A stretch of 64,000 nucleotides of DNA from Bacillota bacterium. GTDB lineage: Bacteria; Bacillota; SHA-98; Ch115; JABLXJ01. Shown here one piece after another: positions 43,499 through 51,804 of this stretch; position 1 is the first letter of the stretch; every line of letters starts with the position of its first letter. The notes under the pieces are model-generated. The model saw only the letters and a program-made list of their open reading frames with translations. It made no database searches and was not told the DNA's origin. The translations under genes and the position numbers were made by a program. The stretch is taken from contig JABLXJ010000002.1 in the NCBI GenBank assembly GCA_013178125.1, positions 62,001 through 126,000 of the forward strand, written 5' to 3'.

Positions 43499-43558
43499 CA
43501 GGCCCGTTCCGGCGTTCCGGCCTCTCATGATACGGTCACGCAGACGAGAACGGGCCTG
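43499..43558 (-). terminator. Hairpin between binding protein and permease (locus 4)
   Basis: CAGGCCCGTTC (43499-43509) and GAACGGGCCTG (43548-43558) form a perfect 11-bp stem with a 38-base loop in the gap of the minus-strand operon. No T-run; same position as the hairpins of the other importers. Confidence 0.6.
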
Positions 43559-43617
43559 CTGCTGTATTTACCTCTCCCTCGCCAATGATTTATCCCTCAT
43601 CGATGGTATATCCGCCT

Positions 43618-44958
43618 TTACTTGACATAACCCGCCTGCTGGAGAGCCTCTCTCAGTTTCTTATCAGCCTGCACCAGAGCCTCCTGAGGCGATAACCTCC
43701 CGAAAATCCCATCGGTCAGGGCAAAGTTGACGATATCCGTTAATTCAGGCCATACTGCGACATCGGGTGCGGCAGCGAAGATGTTAATTCCACCTTCGAG
43801 ACCCTCGAGCAGAGCCTGCGCAAAGGGATAGGCCTTCTTAAATGCAGGATCCAGGATAACCGATTTTCTTACGGGGCCGTTGCCGAATTCGAGGGCGAGC
43901 TTCAAGTTATTCTCCTTATTGGTCAGGAACTTGATGAACTCGAAAGCCTCCTTGGGGTGTTTAGTAGTTCCAACTATTGAGACGGTCCATCCCCCTGATA
44001 TAGCCTTTCCGCCCGGCATAGCCGCATACCCGATTTTGCCGCTCACTCTCGACTCTGAGGGATCTTCGAGCGACTTTACACAGGAGAGCATCCACTGGGT
44101 CATATGAGCAGCTCTGCCTTGTGCTATAGCGGTATTCTTTTCGGCATAGCGATACTCCTCAACTCCTGGCGGGGTTGCTTTGTGTTTGTTGACCAAGTCA
44201 TAGAGTATCTTGAGAGCCTCCAGGTTTCCAGGTGTGTTCATTCTGGGGCTATATTCGTCGTTTATAGGGAGGGCGCCGCCGAGGTTTAAAGCTATGTTGT
44301 AGAAGTCAAAGATAGCATGACTGTTATCGGTCCGGGCCCCGGAAAAGACGAAACCGTAGACGCCCTTTTCGGAGCCATTTATCTTTAATATGTTGTTGAC
44401 CGCCTGTTTCCAGTCTTTCGGCACGCCGAGCCCATATTTTTTGTACAGGTCTGCACGGTAAATGAACATCATAACATCTGAGTTGTAGGGTAGCCCGTAG
44501 ATAGAACCTTTGGGATTGATTTTCGAGGCCTTTCCGGCCAGCGTGGTCTGGTCAGCCATTGATTTAACAAAATCGCCGAAGTCCATATTGCTTTCCTTAA
44601 TGAATTTGTCCAGGGGCAGCAGCAGATCACCCGCGACAAAGGGCACATTCATGAGGAAATGCGATTCGATGATGTCATAAGCTCCGGATTTAGCCGTTAA
44701 CTCGGTCATGACCTTTTGTTGCATGGTCGTGTAGGGTAGCGGGACGACATTCACTCTTATGTCCGGGTAGAGCTTCTCGAACTCGGGAACAACCGACTTG
44801 GCAGCATCAGCCATGCGCCCAGCCTCCATAGCCACATTGAGGGTGACCCTGGCTGCTGCAAACGCGGTTATAGTCAGGCCTAGGGTTAGAATCGTCACCA
44901 TAATAATAACAAGGGAAGCTATAGGCTTTACGATCCTGTTCTTAGCGGTTTTATTCAT
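43618..44958 (-). CDS. Carbohydrate ABC transporter substrate-binding protein (locus 4)
   Basis: A 446-residue family-1 binding protein. ATG 44958 gives a basic start, a long hydrophobic segment (IASLVIIMVTILTLGLTITA) and FAAARVTLNV, a type-I cleavage site without Cys; GGAGGTG precedes it on the minus strand. Mature features: PEFEKLYPDIRVNVVPLPYT, YDIIESHFLMNVPFVAGDLL and GGWTVSIVGTTKHPKEAFEF. It is downstream of the GH2 gene and supplies its permeases, so its ligand is probably a beta-linked oligosaccharide. Confidence 0.9.
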   Translation of the reverse strand: MNKTAKNRIVKPIASLVIIMVTILTLGLTITAFAAARVTLNVAMEAGRMADAAKSVVPEFEKLYPDIRVNVVPLPYTTMQQKVMTELTAKSGAYDIIESHFLMNVPFVAGDLLLPLDKFIKESNMDFGDFVKSMADQTTLAGKASKINPKGSIYGLPYNSDVMMFIYRADLYKKYGLGVPKDWKQAVNNILKINGSEKGVYGFVFSGARTDNSHAIFDFYNIALNLGGALPINDEYSPRMNTPGNLEALKILYDLVNKHKATPPGVEEYRYAEKNTAIAQGRAAHMTQWMLSCVKSLEDPSESRVSGKIGYAAMPGGKAISGGWTVSIVGTTKHPKEAFEFIKFLTNKENNLKLALEFGNGPVRKSVILDPAFKKAYPFAQALLEGLEGGINIFAAAPDVAVWPELTDIVNFALTDGIFGRLSPQEALVQADKKLREALQQAGYVK

Positions 44959-45129
44959 TTTTCTACACCTCCGCAGTTTCACCTTTTATCCTGCCTTTCC
45001 CTGTCTGGGCATCAGGGAATCATCTTTAACATGCATGTCGGCGTCTGACATTTGATCACATCATGCAGGCCGGCTATTGTCTTTATTTTGTCCCATCTAC
45101 CACCTCCATACCTGTTGATGACCCGAGCA

Positions 45130-47397
45130 TCACCTCCGATCCCTCTTTTCGACCCCGGGATCCACCTTGAATTCATACGCGTTTGTTGATAGGGTTCCAT
45201 TTTCATCCTTCAAGGTTAGTTCGAGCTTATAGAAACCCACCTCATTGAGCTTTTCCATATGGAATTTTTGACCCAGAATTATGGAGTTTTCTGCAACATC
45301 CAGGAGGAAACTCCGGGATGCCACCAGAATACCCTCACCTTGTTCCTTATCCGATCCCCTGTAAAGAAGGCGACATTCGACTATGAGCCCCGGAAAAGGC
45401 CGCAAATAATCATTCACTATATAGATACCGAGATCCAGCGGCTCTCCGGGAGCAAGATCGGACGGCCAGTCGGCCATGACGTGAATGGGGGAAAACGCCT
45501 GCTTCAGCGCATAGTAGCCGGGCTTCGGCTTGCGATAGTAATCTACAACGGACCATGTAATCGCCGGCCAGCAGTCATTGAAACAGAACTGAAGCGCCCC
45601 ATTGCAGGGCTGGAACTTCATTTTCCGGTAAAACTCCGTATGATACTTCAGAAAGAACGCCTGGTAGCGCTGGCTGTCTTCGATGAATTGGTCCAGGCTC
45701 TCCGGCTTTTGTATCCACCTCAGCTGAAGATCCTCCTGGAAACAATGATGCTTATAGGTGCGCCACTTGGGAGGCCATAGAACCTCTTCCGGTATAAAAC
45801 GCTCCAGTGATTCTTTGCAGGGGAGAGCCTGGGCCCCGTATTCTGTAACAACCTCAAACCAGGCTTTATCGAAGCTGTGGAGCTCCTCCACGGGGCCCCA
45901 GTACCAGCCGCTGTAATAATGGAAGTCAATATCCCATTTGTACTTATCCTTGAGGGCGAGTATATCCCAGTGGTTCGGGTATTCATTCGCCTGCTGAACG
46001 AGCCGCGTTTGATCATAGCGGCGGCACTCGGTGGCAAGCGCCATGCCCAGCTTCTCGAAGTTCTCCCTGCCGGGCTCGCTCCCGAAGCACCAGATGGCGA
46101 CAGATGGGTGGTTATAGAGCAGATCCACCATGTCACGCATCTGGGGGATGGCCCGCCTGACGAGGTCGCTGCCCCTGGCCATGCGCCACTGCATGGGAAA
46201 GTCCTGGTATACGAGGATCCCGAGCTCATCGCAGAGGTCGTAGAACTCCGGCTTTTCAACCACGCAGAAGGTCCTGAGCATGTTCATGTTAGCCTCTCGC
46301 GCCAGCCTGACATCTCGTTCGTAGCGTGCACGGTCCATATTTGAGAGGAGCTGATCCGAAAGGTAGTTCGAGCCGCGCCAGAATATCCTCTTCCCATTTA
46401 GAAATGTCGCCCAGCCCTCACCCTTTGAGAGCTTCCGTATTCCGAAGCGAGTTTTAAATCTATCGAGAACAGTATCAGCCCGGCTGATTGTAACTTCAAT
46501 GTCATAGAGATTGGGCGTGCCGAGATCCCAGGTCCACCATAGCTTCGGGTTTGGAAGCTCTATTGTGATAGTGTGTCTGGATTTGGCTGCTGGCACACTC
46601 AGCGTTGTCTTATGGACTGTGGGCTCGCCCTGGAAGTTCGCAGGTTGGATCTTGATCTCGCAGCATACGGTCCCTGACCTTCCTTCGGCGCTAAACACAT
46701 CGATTGTGGCGAGGATCGTTGCCACATCTGGATCAGATACCCCTGGATCAGGCTCCGCCATCTCAAATCCCGTATCGACCCGCGCCTTCTCAAGGTAGAT
46801 ATCATTGCTGACGATCAGCTCCACGTCATTCCAAATGCCGCCCGGGTTGACCTCCAGGTTATTGACATCCCAATCCTGAAGGGCGCCCTTTATGAGGGTT
46901 TTTTGCTCATGGTCCATCGAATGCTTTACTCGTATGTCGTTGGGCGAATCCACCCTGACCACGAGCAGGTTGTCTTGCGGTTTAATGAACTCGGTCACAT
47001 CGAATTCGAATGGCGCGAAGTAACCTTCGTGCGAGCCCAGGTAAAACCCGTTAATCCACACATCCGCGAAATAATCGACCCCTGAAAAGCGTAGTCTGAA
47101 GCGTTTACCAGCTACTCCCTTTTTAGAGGCTGAGTCCCTTGATTCGATTGAAACCGGGAGGTCGAACCTTTTGCGGTACCAGGCCGCCCCGTTATATTGA
47201 AACCCCTGGGCCTGCCAGCAGGCGGGCACGGATATATCAATCCAGTCGCTATCGTCGTAGTTCTCATCCATGTAACGGCAATCGAGGTTGAAAAACCTCA
47301 CTAACTCCTCGGGGTAGCACTCGCCAAGATTTTCGGGATCGGTCTTGAATTTCCACGTACCGTTTAGAGGGATGCTTAAAGATATTGTTTCAGGCAC
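45130..47397 (-). CDS. GH2 glycosidase (beta-mannosidase / exo-glucosaminidase type)
   Basis: A ~755-residue GH2 enzyme without signal peptide. The N-terminal sugar-binding jelly roll has LNGTWKFKTDPENLG and FADVWINGFYLGSHEGYFAP; an Ig-like domain follows, then the TIM barrel with FWRGSNYLSDQL, LREANMN-like LAREANMNMLRTFCVVEKPE, and PMQWRMARGSD. The nucleophile Glu is in EVVTEYGAQALP. At the acid/base site the usual Asn-Glu is Ser-Glu (WCFGSEPGREN). Closest in layout to beta-mannosidases; Ser before the acid is known from exo-beta-glucosaminidases. GTG 47397 has AGGTG six bases upstream; GTG 47406 (GTGA overlap with LacI) and ATG 47439 are alternatives. Confidence 0.88.
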   Translation of the reverse strand: MPETISLSIPLNGTWKFKTDPENLGECYPEELVRFFNLDCRYMDENYDDSDWIDISVPACWQAQGFQYNGAAWYRKRFDLPVSIESRDSASKKGVAGKRFRLRFSGVDYFADVWINGFYLGSHEGYFAPFEFDVTEFIKPQDNLLVVRVDSPNDIRVKHSMDHEQKTLIKGALQDWDVNNLEVNPGGIWNDVELIVSNDIYLEKARVDTGFEMAEPDPGVSDPDVATILATIDVFSAEGRSGTVCCEIKIQPANFQGEPTVHKTTLSVPAAKSRHTITIELPNPKLWWTWDLGTPNLYDIEVTISRADTVLDRFKTRFGIRKLSKGEGWATFLNGKRIFWRGSNYLSDQLLSNMDRARYERDVRLAREANMNMLRTFCVVEKPEFYDLCDELGILVYQDFPMQWRMARGSDLVRRAIPQMRDMVDLLYNHPSVAIWCFGSEPGRENFEKLGMALATECRRYDQTRLVQQANEYPNHWDILALKDKYKWDIDFHYYSGWYWGPVEELHSFDKAWFEVVTEYGAQALPCKESLERFIPEEVLWPPKWRTYKHHCFQEDLQLRWIQKPESLDQFIEDSQRYQAFFLKYHTEFYRKMKFQPCNGALQFCFNDCWPAITWSVVDYYRKPKPGYYALKQAFSPIHVMADWPSDLAPGEPLDLGIYIVNDYLRPFPGLIVECRLLYRGSDKEQGEGILVASRSFLLDVAENSIILGQKFHMEKLNEVGFYKLELTLKDENGTLSTNAYEFKVDPGVEKRDRR

Positions 47398-47402
47398 CTC
47401 TT

Positions 47403-48470
47403 TCACCTCGCAGGTATCTCGATTAGATGCATCCCGCATGATTCGCGGATAACTAGCTTAGTATAGAGGACAGTCCGGCTTGCGCAGGACAGGTCGCCGC
47501 GCACGAGGCTCAGAAGCTTCTGGACGGCGAGCTGCCCCATTTCCTTTTTGGCGACGCGGACGGTCGTGAGCGGCGGGTTTTGGATTTGAGCCTCCGCTAT
47601 GTCATCGAAGCTAACCAGGGCGATGTCCTGAGGCACTCGCAGGCCCCGGTCCTTGATGGCTTGAAGCGCGTTTATGGCCGTCTTGTCGCTCACAACGAAT
47701 ACGGCTGTAGGCGGCTCGGGGAGATCGAGAAGCGCGCACATCTCATCATAGCCCTTTCTTAAACCATGGGATAACCTGGGCGGGATCAATTCAGGCTGCA
47801 CCGGGATCCCGTTTTCATGAAGGGCGAGCAAGTAGCCCTGATAGCGCTCCATGAGGGGCTTATACTTTTTGGGCCCTCGTATCATTCCGATGCGCCGGTG
47901 ACCCAGCTCAATCAGGTGTTTGGTTGCTTGATATCCCCCGCTGATGTTATCACTGAGAACGCAGTTCAGCTCCTCGCCCTCCACGTAATTATCTACGAGA
48001 ATTAAAGGTAGGCCGCGGTCTTTAAGCTGCTTAATATACTCGTCATCGAGGTCTCCCCCGCCTATTACGATCAGACCGAGGATTTCATCAGGATTCAAGA
48101 TGGGAGGAAGCTCCAACCTATCATCCTCGCGCCTTATCACGGATAGCAGCAACCGAAAACCCATTTCATTTGCGGCCGTCTCAACGCCGTGGATTATCTC
48201 GCTGCAGAATCCATCGGCAAATACAGGAATGGGAAGCTCTTCGATCAGGAGCTCAATATAACGGCGGTGATCCGGAATTGCACTCCGACGCCGTTTAGGC
48301 TTATAATTCAGCTCCTCGGCGATTTTCAGGATGTGCCGTCGCGTATCGTCGGCTACCTTGCCCTTATTATTAAGGACAAGCGATACGGTAGCCGGCGAAA
48401 CTCCAGCCCTTTGCGCCAGGATGTCGATCGTAGGGGGTGTTTTAATTTGTTTCGTTCTAGATTGTTTCAT
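47403..48470 (-). CDS. LacI-family transcriptional regulator (locus 4)
   Basis: A 355-residue LacI/GalR regulator. HTH: PTIDILAQRAGVSPATVSLV, hinge LNYKPKRRRSAIPDHRRYIE, and sensing domain with GLIVIGGGDLDDEYIKQLKD, LGHRRIGMIRGPKK, and DDIAEAQIQNPPLTTVRVAK. It is the first gene of the minus-strand locus and ends in or against the GH2 start, so the two are translationally coupled and the regulator is autoregulated with its operon. The start has only a weak AAGG upstream. Confidence 0.92.
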   Translation of the reverse strand: MKQSRTKQIKTPPTIDILAQRAGVSPATVSLVLNNKGKVADDTRRHILKIAEELNYKPKRRRSAIPDHRRYIELLIEELPIPVFADGFCSEIIHGVETAANEMGFRLLLSVIRREDDRLELPPILNPDEILGLIVIGGGDLDDEYIKQLKDRGLPLILVDNYVEGEELNCVLSDNISGGYQATKHLIELGHRRIGMIRGPKKYKPLMERYQGYLLALHENGIPVQPELIPPRLSHGLRKGYDEMCALLDLPEPPTAVFVVSDKTAINALQAIKDRGLRVPQDIALVSFDDIAEAQIQNPPLTTVRVAKKEMGQLAVQKLLSLVRGDLSCASRTVLYTKLVIRESCGMHLIEIPAR

Positions 48471-48833
48471 ATTAAGATATCACATACCTTAAAATCTTGA
48501 TTTACCGCATCTGATACTTTATCTATTCGGTACCTTAACTAAAATTCCTTCAATGTTAACTAAAATTTTTACTAAAACACTGGACTACATTTATTAAATA
48601 CATGTGGTGTTACTCCATGCCGGCGAAGTTGATCATAGCATGTACAAGGCACGATGTACAAGGCACGTACATAAGGCTGGAGATGGGTAACCCGTATATC
48701 CTTGCCCGACCTAGCGCGCATATTTTGTTGTGCATGGTTTGTTCGATTTGGCCGCGCATATGTGATAAGATAACATTGATAATAATCTCCCGGTCAGCGG
48801 ATTTAAGAGGTGGGGGACTAGGGGGTCATTAAA
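48471..48833. promoter_or_regulatory. Divergent intergenic region with direct repeats
   Basis: This gap separates the locus 4 LacI gene from pgeF. It has TTAACTAAAATT twice, at 48535-48546 and 48556-48567, 21 bp (two turns) apart, candidate binding sites for the LacI protein, and a 14-bp tandem unit TGTACAAGGCACGA at 48641-48654 and 48655-48668. No gene is supported here. Confidence 0.4.
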
Positions 48834-49988
48834 TTGGAGTTGCGAGAAAGAAACGGTGTGGAATTTTACGTCTTCCCGCAACTGGAGGAGCTCGGGATCG
48901 TCGCTCACGCGTTTACAACGAGGCGCGGCGGCGTGAGCCGCGGACCTTATTCGACGCTGAATATGGCGTGCCATGTTGGTGACGCCCCTGCGGCGGTCGC
49001 TGAGAATCGAAGGCGGGCCCTTGCGGCCCTCGGTCTCGAAAGCCGGGATCAGGCCCGCATCAGTCAGGGACCGGGTCAAAGACCCGACTTAAGGCTCGGC
49101 TCGGAAAGGCGGCCATATGCGGGCCGCCCTGCGCGCCCCGTATGTCCCCGCCTCACGCACCCCACGTCCTGCCTGGTCGCGGGGGAGCAGGTGCATGGCG
49201 ATAGGATCGCGCTGGTTACCGATGCTGATCGCGGAAAGGAGTGGGCGCCTTGGGCCCCCGCAATCCCTCGCTCGGATGGGCTCATAACGAAGTCCCGCGG
49301 CGGACCCGGAGGGGTGGTGCTCATAGCCTATTTCGCAGATTGCGTGCCGGTCTACCTGGTTGACCCTGTAGAAAGGGCGATAGGATTGATGCACGCCGGA
49401 TGGAGAGGCACGGCTCTGGGGATAGCGCGAAAGGGCGTTCAGGCGATGAGGGATGCTTTCGGCACGGACCCGCGAAATGTGTATGCGGGCATAGGGCCCT
49501 CGATAGGCCCATGCTGTTACCGGGTGGGGCAGGATGTAGCGCGGGCAGTGGCTGATGCAGTGACCGGTGTAATGACCGGTGCGATGATGAGTGTAGGGAT
49601 AGCTGATGCGAGCTTCGTGATCCCCCGCGCAATCCGCTGTGCAGACCATGAAGACCATGGCGGCGACTGCAACCATAGCGGCGGCCATAGTAGAGAGTGT
49701 GGTGGAGGAGGCCCGGATCAAGAGGATGAGCGGGAAGACCGGGGAGATCAGGGGGATCGGGAAGATCAGGAAGACCGGGAGGATCAGGAAAACCGGGAAC
49801 AGTGGTACCTCAACCTCTGGGAGGCAAACAGGCTTCAGCTCCTGGCCGCCGGAGTGCCACATGAACACATTTTTGTATCGGGAATATGCACGTGCTGCCA
49901 CCGGGATGTCTTCTTCTCCTACCGCAGGGATGGGCCGGAGATGGGTAGGATGGCGGCGATCCTGACCTTAGCCCAGTATCGAGGATGA
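48834..49988 (+). CDS. pgeF: Peptidoglycan editing factor PgeF / YfiH with two insertions
   Basis: A 384-residue multicopper-oxidase-fold protein of the YfiH/DUF152 family, normally ~250-280 residues. The start contains FPQLEELGIVAHAFTTRRGG, and the metal-site motifs GEQVHGDRI, FADCVPVYLVD, GLMHAGWRGTALG and the end HIFVSGICTCCHRDVFFSYR are intact. These proteins remove wrong amino acids (L-Ser for L-Ala) from peptidoglycan precursors. Two stretches are foreign to the family: about residues 70-105 (basic, PDLRLGSERRPYAG) and about 268-325 (acidic EDREDQEDRE-like repeats). Both are in frame, so the protein may still work. TTG 48834 has GGGGG upstream. Confidence 0.88.
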   Translation: MELRERNGVEFYVFPQLEELGIVAHAFTTRRGGVSRGPYSTLNMACHVGDAPAAVAENRRRALAALGLESRDQARISQGPGQRPDLRLGSERRPYAGRPARPVCPRLTHPTSCLVAGEQVHGDRIALVTDADRGKEWAPWAPAIPRSDGLITKSRGGPGGVVLIAYFADCVPVYLVDPVERAIGLMHAGWRGTALGIARKGVQAMRDAFGTDPRNVYAGIGPSIGPCCYRVGQDVARAVADAVTGVMTGAMMSVGIADASFVIPRAIRCADHEDHGGDCNHSGGHSRECGGGGPDQEDEREDRGDQGDREDQEDREDQENREQWYLNLWEANRLQLLAAGVPHEHIFVSGICTCCHRDVFFSYRRDGPEMGRMAAILTLAQYRG

Positions 49989-50105
49989 TGGCTGAATCTA
50001 CAAATCTATAACTAAACCCAATTGCTTCACCACTGAATCTAACTGTAAACGGCAAATCTAGCTGCCAATGACAGTATAAACTTTTGGCATAAGTTGGAAT
50101 AGAGT

Positions 50106-50175
50106 GATCGGCGTAAAACGCCTGGCATAAAGCGACCGGTGCAAAACGACTGGTGTAAAGCGATTGATGTGAAGC
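50106..50175 (+). repeat. Five tandem 14-bp repeats
   Basis: Units at 50106, 50120, 50134, 50148 and 50162, each 14 bp, of form GACTGGTGTAAAGC with changes. They end 26 bases before the TTG start at 50202, so may belong to its leader or be a short expansion only. Confidence 0.6.
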
Positions 50176-50201
50176 AATAAACGGGATGGGAGGGCGTCAA
50201 A

Positions 50202-50645
50202 TTGAGGTCATTTGAGAAGGAAGTGCAGGAGGCCATAAGGGTATTTGATGCGGGATTCAGTTGCGCGGAGGCCGTGACACTGACGGGGATGAAGGCCCTG
50301 GGGATCGAGAGCGATCTGATACCGAAGATCGCTACGGGGTTTGGCGGAGGGGTATCCTATACAAAGTCCCTATGCGGCGCTGTGGCGGGAGGGATATTGA
50401 TCCTGGGCGCCAGGTTCGGGCGGCAGAATATCTCCGATGACAGGAGTGCGCTGCTCTCCTCCGTCCAGCAGCTCATCAAGGGGTTCCGCGAAACCTTTGG
50501 CTCAGAGAACTGCTATGATCTCATAGGCGTGGATTTTACCACGCCGGAGGGCAAGGCCGAATACAAGAACCGCCTTCATAAGGAGAAATGCTGCAATTAT
50601 GTGGAGTTTGTCCTGCGGACGGCCCTCGAGCTGGCTCGGCCCTAA
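50202..50645 (+). CDS. C_GCAxxG_C_C family protein
   Basis: A 147-residue protein of the C_GCAxxG_C_C family (often with redox or flavin partners). Conserved cysteines sit in AGFSCAEAVTLTGMKAL, SLCGAVAGGILILGARFG, ENCYDLIGVDF and KEKCCNYVEF, in the usual order. It has no signal peptide. The family is thought to hold a metal or disulfide centre; the function is not known. TTG 50202 is preceded by GGGAGGG with 8-base spacing. It stands alone between pgeF and array 3. Confidence 0.85.
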   Translation: MRSFEKEVQEAIRVFDAGFSCAEAVTLTGMKALGIESDLIPKIATGFGGGVSYTKSLCGAVAGGILILGARFGRQNISDDRSALLSSVQQLIKGFRETFGSENCYDLIGVDFTTPEGKAEYKNRLHKEKCCNYVEFVLRTALELARP

Positions 50646-51103
50646 TTCGAGGTATTATTCTAGGCTGTTGGTTTTTTCCGGCTTTTGGCGACGTCGATTT
50701 TCTCTAGCTTCTGGCAGCTCAGTTTAGTAAAGTCCTAGCAAATTGTCGTTGGGCGTGGGTAAATTGGTAGCCGGTTGGAGGAAGTCAACAGTCTCAGTAT
50801 TCGAGTGGATAAACAGGCATAGCTCTCGTCGCCTGTCTCCACCCTCAAGCCGGGGTCCGCAAACCCTGTGACGAGGTGCTTTCGCACGGTCTCATTTGCG
50901 GTATTTATGGGAATGTTTATGGTTATGTTAATTCAGGGGCCCTCAGATAGAATCCATCGGCTAGGTAAACCCCCGGCTAGGCAAGTCCTCGGCCAGGCGT
51001 GCGGGCTTTCCGTAGGCTTTCTATGGACTTCCATTGTTAAAGGACTTCCATTTGCGGCTGTGACGCTAGGCAATAGGTTGGGGCGGGGCAGACCGTCCCC
51101 ACC
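50646..51103. other. Gene-free stretch before array 3
   Basis: No gene is evident after the C_GCAxxG_C_C gene. Runs such as CCCCCGGCTAGGCAAGTCCTC (about 50970) show short repeats. Apparent open frames have no recognised content. Confidence 0.4.
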
Positions 51104-51516
51104 CTGCAAAGAAACTTGGCAGTCTAATTCCCATCCTACCTAGAAAATAGACATTACCCCAGCTAAGGCCATTTTCATTCCCTGCTGGTGCCGCCCAAGG
51201 CGGCATGGGCGTCTGCCAAGAAATTTGGCAGGCTGACCCCTGAGCGCGGCAAAACTGCAAAGAATCTTGGCACCTTTACGCGCGACCTGCCAAGAAAGTT
51301 GGCACTTTCACCTTTGACTAGGGCAAACTGCCAAGAATATTGGCAGGAAGGGCGAGCAGTTGCCCAGAATCTTGGCATCTTCACCTTCAACCTGCCAAGA
51401 AGGTTGCCACATTCACCTCTTTACCGGGACATCCTGCCAAGATTCTTGGCAGGATGGACGAATGACTGCCCATAAATTTGGCACCCCTGCACGTAGCCTG
51501 CCAAGAAAGTTGGCAT
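51104..51516. repeat. Phased palindrome array 3 (TGCCAA...TTGGCA, 10 units)
   Basis: About ten copies of an 18-bp near-palindrome CTGCCAAGAA-NN-TTGGCA start at 51104, 51213, 51255, 51287, 51328, 51360, 51392, 51434, 51466 and 51498. After the first gap the steps are 42, 32, 41, 32, 32, 42, 32, 32 bp. Spacers of 14 or 23-24 bp differ in sequence; only the palindrome and the step size are kept. Both steps are close to whole turns of B-DNA (3 and 4). Small open frames over it are made by the repeats. 51517-51804 shows no further unit and no gene. Confidence 0.9.
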
Positions 51517-51804
51517 TGCGCATGATTTACGCATGATTGACGCATGATTAGGCTTGGACGCATGCTTGGGGAGTAAAAACTATCAGAACTTACGAAACGC
51601 ACTACTGAGACCGTCGGTTATTACCCCTGACTGGCATGGTATATTGCGGGTATAACGAAACCGTGCAAGCTTAAAAGAATCGAGCCGCACCACTATGTGA
51701 ATGATTTGCACAGCAGCTGGAGAAAACCGACGGTCCCAGTACTAGTCAGTACTAGGTGGAGGCAGCGGCAAGTATGAAGACAGAAAGTATGGAGGAAAGG
51801 ATAG

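Noticed and set aside
48602-48832. 76-codon frame upstream of pgeF
   Set aside because: It runs through a 14-bp tandem repeat and has no ribosome site or recognisable content.
51188-51602. Open frames of 70-95 codons across array 3 on both strands
   Set aside because: They consist of the palindrome translated in different frames (PRFLAG, NCQEYWQ) with no other similarity; no ribosome sites.
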